This document shows positions 1 through 11,620 of a stretch of DNA of 64,000 nucleotides, piece by piece. The translations under genes were made by a program, and so were the position numbers. Source of the stretch: Echinarachnius parma (taxonomy: Eukaryota; Echinodermata; Echinoidea; Clypeasteroida; Echinarachniidae); the NCBI GenBank assembly GCA_037951105.1, contig JBAMJV010008012.1:1-64000 (forward strand), written 5' to 3'. Below the pieces are notes generated by a model. It had not been told where the DNA came from, ran no database searches, and worked only from the letters and a program-made list of their open reading frames with translations. How positions within the stretch are numbered: position 1 is the first letter of the stretch; each line of letters begins with the position of its first letter.

Positions 1-126
1 CAATGGCCGCTTTACCTAAAATCAATGCTAATGTTCTACCCAATCAAACAAAAAACAATGACATTTGGTCAATGGTGTTGATGAAATTAACGATCTTAGG
101 TGTTGCATCCTTTCTGGGCCACCCTG
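1..126. mobile_element. Mariner-like palindromic MITE, right end
   Basis: This matches the right half of the element at 24282-24874 and ends in the same terminus, CCACCCTG, followed by TATA. The left half lies outside the window. The TA-flanked terminus suggests a Tc1/mariner-type non-autonomous element. No coding sequence is present. Confidence 0.75.
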
Positions 127-1239
127 TATAAGTACCTGGTACTATGTGTGCATTTTTTAAATTTCAAACTAACAAAATCCCCTGTTTGTTTAAATTTATG
201 CTTGTAAATTGTACTTTTATGAAGTATGATTTGCATTCCTGAAATTTGAAGCAATGTAAATGGTCGAATAACTTGGCCGGTATTTACACAAAATGTTCAC
301 ATTTTATATAAATCAATTATATTTCATATGCAATTATTGTTCTAAATGCAGAAACAACTGCTAAAAAAATTGAAATACTGGACGATTGATACAACTTTTG
401 GATGTGTGCATATCATGGAGTGTCTCTGTCAATGTGTATCACACATTGTCCACCCAGCCATCTGGTTGATCCTGATCTATTGAAATACGATTGAGCTGGC
501 CGACCCTTCATTACCCTGCATATAATAGGGCAAGCCTCTGTGAATCCAAGCAAAAGGAGGGTTAAAAGGACGATTGGCATAGTGATACACACTCACATTT
601 TCCATGGGTGTTTCCATTAGGAACTTCAATCATACATTATATCAATCACCTCGTACAATTATTCTGAAATATATGAATACTATTATTTATTATTGGTTGT
701 AAATTGTAGACCGACAATGGTGCGCTTAGAAACAACCGTATTAAGCGCCTAATAAATGTTGTGTATTATTATTATTATTATTATTATTATTTCATTTGAG
801 AAAAACAATAGTTTGTTTGAGTTAAAAAGAAAGTGACAAATTCATGTCACAATTTATCCCATACTTGCCACTGATTTGAACTACAAATGAAAAACATCCT
901 GTAACATTTTGTATTAAATCATAATTACCTGTATCACATGTAATAAGGAAGACATGAAATATACATTATAACATTTATTTTGTATTCTATTATTTTTAAG
1001 CCCAGAGACAAGATATCTGACATAAGGAATTCAATCCAGTTGTGCCCGAGGTGCTTGTTATAATTAGGTTTTGTTGATTTTTGCAAAAAATTGTGCATGA
1101 ATAATTCCGTGCTAAAAAGTTGTATTTGAGAAAAGAACTGTTTATGTTATATGAATTTGAAGGCCTTATCAGTAGGACCTTAATTTGGCATCAATTTCCA
1201 CAGTCGACGTCCACCTCTACAATGTCTGATACGCTATAA
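127..1239. other. Non-coding stretch with a possible SINE/LINE tail
   Basis: AT-rich DNA with no supportable gene. Around 706-791 the sequence reads like the 3' end of a CR1/L2-type LINE or a SINE: 'aagcgcctaataaatg' followed by an (ATT)n tract at about 763-791. This identification rests only on the tail style. Confidence 0.4.
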
Positions 1240-1256
1240 GTACTTACTTACTTACT

Positions 1257-2232
1257 TACTGCCCATTATGCCTCCTGGCACATAGGGCAGCAATAAAAGT
1301 CTTCCACTCCTTCCGATCCTGGGCCAGTCTTTGGATGGTTCCCCATGTGTGGTTCAGATCTTTAATCTCCCCTTCCACAGTTCTTCGCGAAGTGTTTTTA
1401 GGACGTCCCCTCTTTCTTTTGCCTTCTGGTGTCCAGTGGAGGGCTGTTCGCGTGATGTCATCTATGTTCTTTCTCATTACATGTCCGATCCATCTCCACC
1501 TTCTTCTCATAATGCTGTTTTCCATGCTGTGTTGATGGCATTGGGCATACAGTTTGAAATGGTGTTTGGCCAGAAAATGCGACATATTCTTCTCATACTC
1601 TTTGTGTGGAAGACCGACAGCTTATTGAGGTCGTTTTTTCGTTATTCTCCAACATTCAGAGCCGTACAGAAGAGTGTAAAGAACACAGCTCTGGTACAAT
1701 TTTAGCTTGGTCTTGGTGCTGTACTGCTGTGATCTCCATATATTATTGAGCATTCTGAATGTATTTCTGGCTTTATTAAGTCGGTTCTTAATGTCTTTGC
1801 CTGCGCCTCGGCCATCGTGCCTGACAGTGCTGCCCAGGTAAGTAAACTCCTCAGTTATAGGTAGGTCTTCCCCGTTTGCTTGTATTGGTAAAGGGTCCGA
1901 GATGTTCAGGGTCATCACCTCTGTTTTCTTTTGGCTGATCTTCAAGCCAATTTGCTGGGCAAAAGCACAGAGCCTGGATGTTTTTTTCTTGCATATGCTG
2001 GTTGGTGTGTGAAAGTAGAGCGAGATCATCTGCAAAGTCGAGGTCCTCAAGTGTAGAAAAGAGGGTCCATCTGATGCCTCTTTTTTGGTCTTCAGTTGCC
2101 TGTCTCATCACCCAGTCTATGGCGATATTGAAGAGCAGTGCTGGAACTTCACTTGGAACTTATGGTTACTGTTTCCAACTCTGCATGTGATATTGGTGTA
2201 AAAGCTCTTAATTACAAGAACTAGCTGCTCTA
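1257..2232 (-). pseudogene. RTE-like LINE: C-terminal half of reverse transcriptase ORF
   Basis: Read on the minus strand, this begins at the RT segment VIKSFYTN (about 2210) and passes through the catalytic motif DFADDLALL (about 2035). A frameshift near 1990 is followed by KISQKKTEVMTL and FTYLGS. The C-terminal domain contains RRRWRWIGHV and LHWTPEGKRKRGRPK, typical of animal RTE/craniofacial-development-protein-2-like LINE proteins, and ends at the (TAAG)n tail. A stop near 1620 and several frame changes make it non-functional. The motifs are seen directly; the RTE clade is inferred and could be a related group. Confidence 0.75.
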
Positions 2233-2611
2233 GGCCCCGTTGCAGAAAGAGATACAATCGATTGTAATGCCCGGCGCAGACAGAGCCGACTCGACTGGTC
2301 GTCATTCCGATCGGCTCAGTTTTCAGTGCCTTGTGACACACATTTTGCCAGTCGAGAGACAGTCGGATGCCAGTTGGGGCCGATTCAACACGATAAATCT
2401 GCTCCGGCCGACCGGGCCCAACTCTAGCCTGATTTAAACCAGTCGGATCGGGTCGAGTCGGCTCTGTCTGCGCCGGGCTTTAGTTGCAATTAATCGTAGG
2501 TCAGATCACGTGTTCTAGATGCGCAAATCTGATTGGTTGAAACGAGTAAATTTTCTGACTTACGATCAATCGTAACTTACAATCGATTGTATCTCTTTCT
2601 GCAACGGGGCC
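2233..2611. mobile_element. TIR MITE (hAT-like ends), inserted in the RTE-like LINE
   Basis: The left (2233-2267) and right (2577-2611) ends are perfect 35-bp inverted repeats starting GGCCCCGTTGCAGAAAG. The flanking 8-mers, CTGCTCTA and CTGCTACC, agree at only 5 positions, so the target duplication is weak. Truncated sequence of the same family recurs at 27499-27588. The element has no ORF. hAT affinity is a guess from terminus style. Confidence 0.75.
2269..2478. mobile_element. Second MITE nested within the 2233-2611 MITE
   Basis: A 210-bp element with inverted ends: 2269 onward begins GCCCGGCGCAGACAGAGC, and the reverse complement ends at 2478. The arms are about 30-40 bp with small mismatches. 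It lies wholly inside the outer MITE. No clear target duplication was found. Confidence 0.65.
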
Positions 2612-3195
2612 CTGCTACCCATATTTGCGTAGTATTCTCCAAAGGCTGTCTCGGTGGATGCTATCGAATGCTTTTTCAAAGTCAACAAAATTAATATAAA
2701 GTTTCCTCTGCCATTCTGTGCATTGCTCTGTGGTATTACGTAGTGCAAATATCTGGTCAGTGCACCCTTTTCCCTTCCGAAAACCTGCCTGTTCCCTTCT
2801 GAGACTTTGGTCAACATCATCTGTGATACGGGTAATAATTATTTTGCCAATATTTTGCTTGGTATTGACAATAGTGTGATGCTACGCCAGTTATTGCAGT
2901 TTTTTAGGGATTCCTTCTTTGGTAATTTTACAATAAATCCCTCTGAACAATCGTCAGGAACTGCCTTCCTTTCCCATATAGCTGTGAAGGGTGGCAGAAG
3001 GATTGTTGCTGCTAATTCTGGGTCCGCCTTAAAAAGTTATGCGTTGAGATTTTCAGAGCCAGTTCCTTTACCATTTTTTAGGGATTTATTTGCAGCTATT
3101 ACTTCTTCTTTAGTTGGTGGTATGCTGGTGACATCCAAGTCATCCTCTGCCTCTTGTATATCAGCCTCTACTGCTAGAAGTCCTGCTCCAATATT
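2612..3195 (-). pseudogene. RTE-like LINE: N-terminal half of reverse transcriptase ORF
   Basis: Minus-strand remains of the RT fingers and palm. PPTKEEVIAANKSLKNGKG (about 3120) is the region that opens the RT domain of many LINEs. Further down, in shifted frames, come recognisable versions of GFRKGKGCTDQI and YINFVDFEKAFDSIHR, the latter carrying the first catalytic aspartate. The reading frame is broken in several places. The MITE at 2233-2611 separates this part from the FADD half. Confidence 0.7.
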
Positions 3196-4680
3196 ATAGT
3201 GTTTTCGCTCGGCGACGTACGGAGATTTCAACGACAAGGGGAGCGATCTATTGCCCCGTCCGCCGCACTCAAACAACTCTCGTTTACAAGCAGTTTCGCT
3301 AATTCGGCGAACACGGACGTACGTTCGTAGACTGCATGACGTCACCACTCGTTGTCACAAGCAATGTACATAGACAACGCATGGCTGGCTTGTATGTGCG
3401 CACGAGGGGCGCAGCGCACTACACGTGCGAGTGATTGTGATGAATGTTTACCTCACTACAAGCGCACTGATTGGTTGTTGACCATAGAGCTGTATCGTGC
3501 GGTCGCATAATAACCGACGTAATTCTGACCAAAGTCCGTCCCAGATTCCAACCCAAGAACGGTCGGCCCGCTGTTACTGTAGGAAGTTCTCGATTTCGCA
3601 CACGAACCGCAGGATTCCCTGTCCACGTTGAGGTTGCGAAACACTGTATTCATGAAAGCCCTCTAGCTTAGTTCCTTGCTAATGGATGTTGTGGGTCCCT
3701 TCCTGCAGGGTATGAGCATGGCGACCGAAGAGTCTGCGAGAACTTGGGTGTTGGTGGCCTGGTTGTTTGTTCTGGGTGGTGTGGTGTAGTGGGTGTGTAG
3801 AGTCTTGAATGGTCTTGAAGAAATCTATAGAGAGGGTGAGATTTTTGAGAAAAGGAAAGAAATAAGACAAATAGTAATTTTTAAATCATGTGCGCTTATT
3901 GTACAAAATGAACCATGGCTAGGGGCCTGCAAGATATTGGTGCCAAAACAGGATAAAAGCATGACAGTGATACTGGATACGGTATGACAATCCAAACTTT
4001 TCATTCAGGAATGCCTGCGCCTGAGGAATTCTTTACAAATTATATGTATTGATGTGTAGGCATATTAAATTAAAAGAATGTTTACTGTACTAGTCTAGAG
4101 CAGGTACAACATATATGCACTCATTTTTAGCATACATATACAGTCTGTGCTCCTGGCCCCTTCAAGTACAACGCAATGCATCGACTTCGATACATACATC
4201 ACATAATCATAGACCCCTCACAAAAAGTTATGGCTCATGCAATTCATGTTTGAGCATTGATATATTGATCCTATTATTATCGTAAAATAATCTGGTTGTG
4301 GTATAACTGGAAAGCATGCATGTTTAAATTCCTCTTTACACCGGCACTGAGTTTGTAATGGTTATGTGCCAAGCAAGAAGTCAAGATTGAAATGGTGCAA
4401 AATGCATTTCTATAGTGTGACCATTGAAAATGCAAAAAATAAATCTCGATTAAAAACAAATCGAGAATTCACGATGACAATAAATTTTATTTTGAGTTTT
4501 ACCGAGAACTACACATTCCAGACCGTCCATAGATCTAATATTTAATAAGATAATCATTACAAATGAGCATCGATTAAAAACTATATCTATATCGGTCAAT
4601 CTATATCAAATTTGAGAAGGAGAATTTCATATCAAAAGAGATATCAACACTAAAATTGCTGAACTGTTCTTCAGTTCAAT
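3196..4680. other. No gene recognised; CpG-rich part at about 3196-3660
   Basis: About 3196-3660 is distinctly richer in CG dinucleotides than its surroundings and includes a reverse CCAAT (ATTGG at about 3470). It could be the interior of an old DNA transposon or a regulatory stretch; no coding or repeat partner was identified. 3670-4680 is AT-rich with no feature I can support. Confidence 0.3.
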
Positions 4681-5143
4681 CAAGACCCTTGACTTGCAGG
4701 GGTGATAGCTAGCTTTTACGTACCCGAGGGCTTAGGCGCTGAGATAGACGGCACTCGCGCTCGGACTCAGTTCCCCCATGTCGTCTTCGATCACCAGCTT
4801 CTCAGACTCAGCTCTGCATCTCAATTATCAATCAAATTGTTATTTTTTTTTCTCCTGCATGAACTCTAGATCTCCTCCCAGGCCCCTTTCTCAATCGCAA
4901 TTTCGTTGCCAATCTCAAACTGTTTCTTCAGCAAATTTGCGAGTGGTAATAAGGAGTACACAATGCAATATTCACGTACCGGATTCAGGCGACCAGACGT
5001 AGACCGTATACGTACTCAGCTGTACAGCGCTATATGGTACGTACAGCTCTAGCTAGCTCGGCTATGACTTCGCTTAGCGGCGCGCGCGCTTGAAGCTGAA
5101 CGTACACAGGGCAGTGCATGCAACAGTGTAGTCAATATTTCAG

Positions 5144-5336
5144 GTACGACAATTGTACTTTATTTGAAAATCGTTGTTAACGCTTTCAAATAAAAGATTT
5201 AAATTATAGGGGCATTTGAAAAAATCTAACCCTATATTATTCTTGTCTTACCATAAGCTAAACAACACGGTAGAAGAGAAACGAGGAAGCTCCAAGAAAT
5301 GTTCGTAGAGTTAGCAATTTACAGGCATCACTTTAA
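5144..5336 (+). mobile_element. TTAA MITE family A, right-half fragment
   Basis: Matches the right half of the full copies at 15328-15881 and 22969-23512, including the conserved core 'taagctaaacaacacgg' and the terminus GCATCACTTTAA. The left half is absent. No target duplication can be checked because only one end remains. Confidence 0.75.
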
Positions 5337-5657
5337 ATCAACATTTTGAGATGCAAGGGCGTTTGGACGATTGAAACCATTACAGTTACAATATCATAGC
5401 CTATAATAGTGGTACTTTCCAGAAACCGCAATCAATGTTCGTGCATGCCAGAAACTATAACGCCCTGGCAGAAGCCCGAAGGATATGAAATGTATTCTTA
5501 ATTTGTTTTATTTTCATATACATTGCAGGTTGTTTCACTCGGCTCCGTGCTAGTCTTGAGTTCTTTTCTCACGTTCAGGGCGTCTTACACATCCTCGCCA
5601 ATTACCCAATCTAGAGTTAAAGGCCTACCACCTCACCACCAAGGGGTTAAACCATAC

Positions 5658-5912
5658 CATTACTACCCAGTCGGAGAAAGCTGTTGGCTCGGGGCAACGT
5701 GATGGCGTGGGTCATGACGAAACACGTAAAGAAGGACCCGGGAATGCGGCCACGGCTGAACATAACTACAGGATTCCAAACGAGCGGGAAATCATTACTA
5801 CTAAGTCGGGGAACGCTGTTGTTGGCTCGAAGCAACCCTGATGGCCTAGGTTATGACGAAACACGTAAAGAAGGCCCCGCAATGCGGCCACGGCTGAACA
5901 TAACTACAAGAT
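5658..5912 (+). repeat. Tandem duplication, unit about 135 bp, two copies
   Basis: The first unit starts at about 5658 and the second at about 5793. Shared blocks include 'atgacgaaacacgtaaagaa' and 'aatgcggccacggctgaa'. An open frame of about 185 codons crosses both units and runs to 6238, but it has no recognisable domain. Its reading frame is probably incidental to the duplication. Confidence 0.75.
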
Positions 5913-6262
5913 TTCGTTTCGGCGCGGAGGAGACACTGACTTTCCTAACATTTTCGCGAACAATGATCCACGTGATCAAGGGACAGGACAGCTGCTCGAT
6001 GGCAAATGGAGGCAGATGCCGGGTGCTACAAAGGAACTTGTCTTGTCTGCACCTGAGGTACGTCAAAAAGAAATCTGTCCCTGGACTGTTAAAACGCTGT
6101 GTAACAAAATTGTTGTGTAAAAATGGTTGTGGAATCTTTTTATACAACTTTAGGTGTAGCATGATTAGTTGTAGAAAGAAGGGTTGTGTAAAGCAGGCAT
6201 TGTTCAAGCGTTGTTTAAACGTGTTAAATCACGTGTAGTTTCGACCGTGAAATCATCGCGAC

Positions 6263-6651
6263 TTAAAGGGTCTTAGTAACATTGTCCAAATCCTCAAAAT
6301 AAAATATTAAGTCCTAGCAGTTCCCTCATACCTTGTTGTATTCGTATTACCAATAAAATCATGGGACAGGTTTTGTTTTTTCAAATTTCCCTTTCGTTAC
6401 CAAGATATGTACGATTGAAGTATTCAGATAAGAAAAACTCCGGTGGAGTTTTTCTTACCGTGTACAAAGTAAGTGCAGTGAGTTAGTGACTATCACTTTG
6501 CATTTTCGCTCATTACTTGGCCATGCAATGTCCATTTGACTTGAAATTTTCACACAATACCCTGTGGGACATATGAGATAACAACAATATACATTGCATC
6601 AACCATTCATCACGTTTTGCACATGTCAACAAAGTTACTAGATCCCTTTAA
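6263..6651. mobile_element. TTAA-flanked MITE (piggyBac-like ends)
   Basis: A 389-bp element bounded by TTAA at 6263-6266 and 6648-6651. The inverted ends read AAGGGTCTTAGTAAC on the left and AAGGGATCTAGTAAC on the right strand. TTAA duplication is the hallmark of piggyBac-type transposition. It contains a short perfect hairpin at about 6430-6458 and no ORF. Confidence 0.6.
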
Positions 6652-7177
6652 CCCTTTTTGTCCCACTGTAAAGCAAGCGAAACGAGTTAGCGCAGACAGT
6701 AGCGTGTTTAGTCTTATAACCCAAACATCCCCGGCCCCGGTTCGATTCGACTTTGCCGTTTTATAGTACAATCATTTTGGTATTTGCTATTTCAACAACA
6801 GGGTTGTTTGACATTTATTCTAAACAACGGGTGTATACAAAATTAAAACAACTGGGGTTGTTGAATGTTTTATGGTTCATATGTTATGAGCGGTTGTAGA
6901 ACATTTTCAAAAAGTGTTGAATTTGTTTTTGAGCATGCAGCATGAAATGAGCGGTTAATTTATTGCATTTAGTATTCAGCATAGACATTCATGATTTTTC
7001 TTTGTTTTTGTGAAAAAAAAGAAAGGAGGAAGTGAAAAGACTTAAAATAAAATTGGTATAGAACTTGCATGGAAAGACAGGTAGAAAATCCAAATCTTTT
7101 AAATGGCATAGATCGAGTATAAAAGGTTTCACAATTTTTGTATATAAGGCAAGCTACATGATGAAGACTGTTAAGAT
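6652..7177. other. Intergenic AT-rich stretch, no gene
   Basis: No coding or structural feature is supported. 'gggttgtt'-type motifs recur at 6798-6900 and resemble repeats at 6080-6230, which may be remnants of one old element. Confidence 0.3.
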
Positions 7178-7308
7178 TTAAAGTGATACCTTAAAGCGTC
7201 AGATATTGCACAAAATGACATTCTAGAACTTTTCATCCTATATCAATATCATTGTAAAATACAATTGAAAGATTTGTGAAAGTTTGAAAGAAACAAACAC
7301 TATTTACC
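7178..7308 (+). mobile_element. TTAA MITE family A, left part of a copy split by a 2.75-kb insertion
   Basis: Begins TTAAAGTGAT and follows the left half of the intact family-A copies ('cagatattgcacaaaatgac', then 'tatatcaatatcattgta'). It stops at 7308 in CTATTTACC. The remaining half resumes at 10057 with CTGTTTACC, which intact copies have once ('cactgtttacctagtg' at 15446-15463). Confidence 0.85.
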
Positions 7309-7642
7309 GGCTTGGTACGAACAGTCACGTTCAGGTTATGTACCTTTTGTGAAAACAGGTCACCCAAATCTACGAAGTGTAGGGTAACGTGACCCAACAA
7401 TTTGTTGACCTGCTATATGCAATCTACGAAAGCTCACGTAAATTGCCGCTGGCGTTTTAAAAAAATAACGTAAATTGTCATTGAGAAGAGATAATGCAAA
7501 ATAGTGGTCAGGCCGAAGATGAATGAACAAATGTACCATTCATAGCGTACCCATGGGGGCGGTAGGGGGGGGGGTCACCCTCCCCTGTACCCCAAAAATA
7601 CTGTTTTGGCTGTTTTTAATTGACTCCAACTATCTACAGCTA

Positions 7643-7694
7643 ACCCCGCCCCCCCCCCCCTCCCCCCCCCCCCCCCCTCCCCCCCCCCCCCCCC
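7643..7694 (+). repeat. Poly-C tract
   Basis: About 50 bases, almost all C with two T interruptions. The tract could form i-motif/G-quadruplex structures. Proline-rich frames across it are artefacts. Confidence 0.95.
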
Positions 7695-8151
7695 GGCTCA
7701 AAGAAATTTGGCTGACGAAATAACCCCCTCTCCTTCACCCTTTGAAAAAAAAACAATGTGTGTGGCCACTGCTACCATTACTCAGTGTACTAATGATGCA
7801 GCTAATGCTAGTGAAACTAATACCATGAAATGTACAAATATATAATGTACAATAAAATATAAAATTATATAATAAAGTATCGTGTATGGTGTTAGGAAAA
7901 TCGCATACACTTATCAAAGGATGATAATGACACAGCTAGACAAATGCAATGCACACCCAGACACAATGGTATAGGTTATACCCTCCCATACACGCAACAT
8001 TATACGTACACAAAAACAAAACATGTAATAAAAACAACAACAAATGAAAGTCCCCCTTTATCAAAATAGCGAAATAATTTTCACGAATAGGTTTTGAGCA
8101 AAATTACCTTGTTTCTACACGTATTGATTACTTGTGTGTGATAATAAAATT

Positions 8152-8651
8152 CAGTGGTGTAGCGTGGTCGGATGATTGGGGGGCAATTAAATCACTAGCG
8201 AACCCACGATTTTTTCAAGTTTTTTTTAAACCTAGACCAGGACCAAGTAGATGCAAAATCCTGTCAGCGGCCGGGGGGGGGGGGGGGGGGGGGGGGGGGG
8301 TAGGCTTAGTCGTAATATTTGTTTGGAAGCCTAGACCAGGACCGGTTCCAACAGGACCAGGACCTAGTGGTTCATAAAATCCTGTCAGCGGGGGGGGGTA
8401 GTCGTAAATTTTGTCAGTACCTTTTTTTAGGCCTAGACCAGGACCAGTCCCAATTTTTGTAGCCAGGACCAGGACCGTGGAAGATATTCTAGTCCAGGAC
8501 CAAGCAAAAGTCTAGACCAGGTCCAGTCGCCCAAAATTATTGGGGCACACCTAAAGTTGCCCTTATGTTTTCGGGCACACCTAAATGTGCCCTTATGTTT
8601 TCTATTGTTTTTTCAGAATATATGCCCCCCCCCCCCCGTAGCTCGCCACTG
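8152..8651. mobile_element. hAT-like MITE, 500 bp
   Basis: Ends are CAGTGGTGTAGC (left) and the complement of CAGTGGCGAGC (right), a common hAT terminus. It is flanked by an exact 8-bp duplication, ATAAAATT, at 8144-8151 and 8652-8659. Eight-base duplications are characteristic of hAT elements. The interior has a 28-G run (8273-8300), degenerate copies of CCTAGACCAGGACC, and a tandem pair of 'gggcacacctaaa..tgcccttatgttttc' (about 8544-8601). No ORF is present. It lies inside the Mutator-like element. Confidence 0.85.
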
Positions 8652-8931
8652 ATAAAATTGATTTGTCAAGTCATGCATGAGAGTGAAAGGCACTTTTCAC
8701 AACTCACAAGAGTCAAAATGTGGCAATTTAAGTTCACATATTGTTGGAAATGAAAAACAAATAATTGTTACAAGGATTGTGGTTAGTTTCTGAGTTTTGT
8801 CTCGTTGTATGTTGTTTTGATCCGGCGCCTAGCCTGCAATTTACTCGATCGCCGCGTCGTCAAACTGTGCCTCGGCCCCGCCTCGGCCTCGCTCTCGAAT
8901 CTCGTCGATATCGTCGCGACGCATCAGGGCC

Positions 8932-9190
8932 TGTATTCCATAAACACATATAAGCAAGAAATCTTAGAATTTTTGCTTAAATTCCCTCGTAAGCAAATTT
9001 GCTTACATTTTAGACGCACTTTCGGTAAGCAAATTTGCTAATTTGTTTTGCTTATTATAAGCAAATTTGCTTAAGCAAATTTGCTTAAACAAGCATTGGT
9101 ATTCCATAAACATTTCAGCGTAAGATTTTTGTCTTAAATTTAAGACACCTCATAGGTGGCTTAAATATAAGAAACAAATCTTATAGTCTG
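8932..9190. repeat. Palindromic AAGCAAATTTGCTT cluster
   Basis: AAGCAAATTTGCTT occurs at 8991-9004, 9059-9072 and 9073-9086, with a variant at 9027-9040. The motif GTATTCCATAAACA occurs at about 8934 and 9110. Self-complementary 14-mers in such density suggest the remains of a foldback element inside the Mutator-like element. Confidence 0.7.
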
Positions 9191-10056
9191 TAAAATTGAA
9201 GTTTGGGCATGTATTGTAGTGTAAGCTCGAGGATTGGCTGTGTTGCATGTACATAAAGATATTCTGATAATGCAGTAATAATGAAATAATTTGCACACCG
9301 TCTGATTTGAAGATGAGCCTAATTAATAATTGGTGAAGTATGCATACACAGGGCCAAAGGGACGCTCAAAACAAATTGGTAACTTGTCACCCTTGAAGTA
9401 ATTGTGTTGTTAACTAAACCCGGTAATAACAGCTGGCCACCTCACCGTGTACTGCTAGGCAAGCACCACGGGCCGCGGCCGGAGCCCCTGGCGCCTGGCG
9501 GTCGGGGTGGCTAGCTAGGCCTAAGCGGACACAGTCCGTAGTTGGCTGTAGCGGGTAACCAGTTTCCGATCCCCGTTTGGACCACGAATGTTTAGACAAA
9601 CATAATATAAGCACAGTTTCTAATTTGATTATCCATTTCTATTTAACGTTATCTGTTAGAAAGATTTATTTTCTCCCTCTAACAACTGTCTGATACTTTG
9701 TCCGCGGTCCCCATTCACTTACATACAATTTTTTGTGCGCTGCGACAAATCCTTAAACACGCAATCTCCATAGGAATTCCATCGCACAAAAAGGAAAAGT
9801 TGTGTCGTCGATAACATTTTGGATGACGTCATGACTAGTCTTAGTAACAAGCGCTTTCACTTTTACAAATAATGATTAAACATTCACGTCACGTTTTGGT
9901 AGACATGACGATTCGAGTTTTACCGGCATGGAAAACGACAAATTGTTGGGTCACTTTACCCTACACTTCGTAGATTTGGGTGACCTGTTTCACAAAAGGT
10001 ACAGAACCGTTCACGTGACGTGAACGTGACGTGAACGTGACTGTTCGTACCAAGCC

Positions 10057-10489
10057 CTGTTTACCTAGTGAAAAAAAAACGAATATTGAGTTCATATTTT
10101 ATCACCGAATACTGATGGTCTGCCATACATTTGTCGCAGTAATGAATAATCCGTTTGAGATATTCGTACCCGTGTATGTTTACACACGTAGTACAGAATT
10201 CATGGAATTTGCACTCGCTCGGCTCAAAGTTCAATCTCCGGAATGTTCTCACGGTGCTGCATGCGGACGTTCTCAGCTAGGACAATTGTACCTTTTATCA
10301 AAAGCGTTAATCAACGTGATTGAAATAAAAGATATAAATGATAATTATCTTCATACTAAAGGGACATTTGAAAAAATCAAACCCTATTTTATTCTTCTTT
10401 TACCATAAGCTAAACAACACGGTAGAAGAAAAACGAGGAAGCTCCAAGTAATTTTCGTGGATTTGGACACTTTACAGGTATGACTTTAA
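10057..10489 (+). mobile_element. TTAA MITE family A, right part of the split copy
   Basis: Continues the family-A sequence from CTGTTTACC (target duplication of the Mutator-like insertion) to the terminus 'acaggtatgactttaa', with TTAA at 10486-10489. An open frame at 10031-10408 is also partly open in other copies of the MITE but has no protein features. Confidence 0.85.
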
Positions 10490-10647
10490 GATTGACTTGT
10501 TATTATGCAGGAAACAAGATTTATATTTTGGTAATTTGAGCCAGATTTGTAGGTAGTCATCTAGAGGAGTTATGACATGTTCCATAGGTACACTTTAGCG
10601 CTTTCGGGACGAAAACTACTTAAGCGGGGCAATTGTGGGAATGTATA

Positions 10648-11620
10648 CTCCGCACCAAAAGAAACTGGACACTTATTTAAGACAACATATCTCATATTTG
10701 TTAACGATAACATATATGTTATTGTATATCAAATTAAAGATAAAATAACCCTCTTCGTTATTAGCATAGAATCCAGGAGAAATCATTCATGCATGACTTG
10801 TAAAGGTCTGTTTTCAAAAATAGCAAAAATTGAACATCCATTCAACCATTTAAATGTTGACAAGCATGATAATTATACACGCTATATTCATGACATAGCA
10901 TAATTATTTCATTACAAATGTGATCTTTTTTAGTTTCATCTCAATAGAAAAAGTGTAAATGAAGACAAATTGTGAACGTTGTAGGTTTTATTTTCATCCA
11001 AATGTAACACAATGGGGAATTCCATGGCTAAGGTTTATTCATCGAAACTACAGTTTGTGCCCTTATTTCAGCATGAAACTTGGTATAAATTTTTCTCAAG
11101 AATTCTACCGTAGTCCAAAGATCTTCAAAATCTGATGTCACCCTTGGTCAACCATTTGGGCAGTGTCTAACATGTCACTTCTCTAGGTAACTATAGTTGA
11201 AATTGCAAGGGACACATGAAACAGACAAAGCTTTATGTCTCAAAAACAGACCAATGTGTTGAAGTTCTGATAACCTGGCCCTGTTTTATTGGAAAATGTG
11301 TATTTTTGGTGTTTGTTTATGATAATAAGGTTGAATGGTGTCATAAAAGACTTGCCCCGCACATCTTGTTTCAAGCAAGACGCTTACTCATTGCAGTCGA
11401 ATGGTGCGGCCATCGATTGTTTTTGCTATTTTTGAAAACAGACCTTGCTATTGTTAATTGATCATGGCAGTTCATGCATGAACGATTACACCTTTAATTT
11501 ATATTCCGCCTGTAGAGGACTAAATTTCCTTTAATTTGATATATGATAATGTACACTCTACCGCACATAAATATTAAATATTTCAACTTAAACAAGTGTC
11601 CAGTTTCTTTTTGTGCGGAG
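10648..11620. mobile_element. Tc1/mariner-like non-autonomous element, 973 bp
   Basis: Inverted ends start CTCCGCACCAAAAGAAACTG on the left and CTCCGCACAAAAAGAAACTG on the right strand, extending for about 35 bp. TA dinucleotides flank both ends (10646-10647 and 11621-11622). The interior has no transposase. TA duplication and this size fit a Tc1/mariner-type derivative. Confidence 0.75.

Larger units (their letters stand above)
1240..3195 (-). mobile_element. RTE-like LINE, decayed, minus strand
   Basis: Minus-strand non-LTR retrotransposon. Its 3' end is a (TAAG)n tract at 1240-1260, and the stop codon of the coding region lies within that tract, so there is almost no 3' UTR. Short tandem-repeat tails and a minimal 3' UTR are known for RTE-type elements, hence the tentative clade. 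The element is interrupted at 2233-2611 by a MITE. It appears truncated near 3195, where the recognisable coding similarity stops. Confidence 0.75.
7309..10056. mobile_element. Mutator-like element (non-autonomous), 2.75 kb
   Basis: Long inverted ends, about 7309-7407 and 9936-10056, start GGCTTGGTACGAACAGTCAC and share blocks such as 'caaatctacgaagtgtaggg'. The right end carries an extra CACGTGACGTGAACGTGA-type tandem stretch. The element sits inside a family-A MITE and is flanked by a 9-bp near-identical duplication, CTATTTACC and CTGTTTACC. TIRs over 100 bp with a 9-bp duplication are the signature of Mutator-like elements. No transposase ORF is present, so it is non-autonomous. The interior holds a hAT-like element, C- and G-homopolymers and palindromic repeats. 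Confidence 0.65.

Noticed and set aside
3196-3660. CpG-island promoter of a host gene
   Set aside because: CG-rich, but no adjoining exon is recognised and many MITEs here are equally CG-rich.
5684-6238. 184-codon open frame as a gene
   Set aside because: It crosses a tandem duplication and has no domain, splice context or start support.
6430-6458. Intrinsic terminator-like hairpin (AAGAAAAACTCC pairing with GGAGTTTTTCTT)
   Set aside because: Such terminators are bacterial; here it is an inverted repeat within a MITE.
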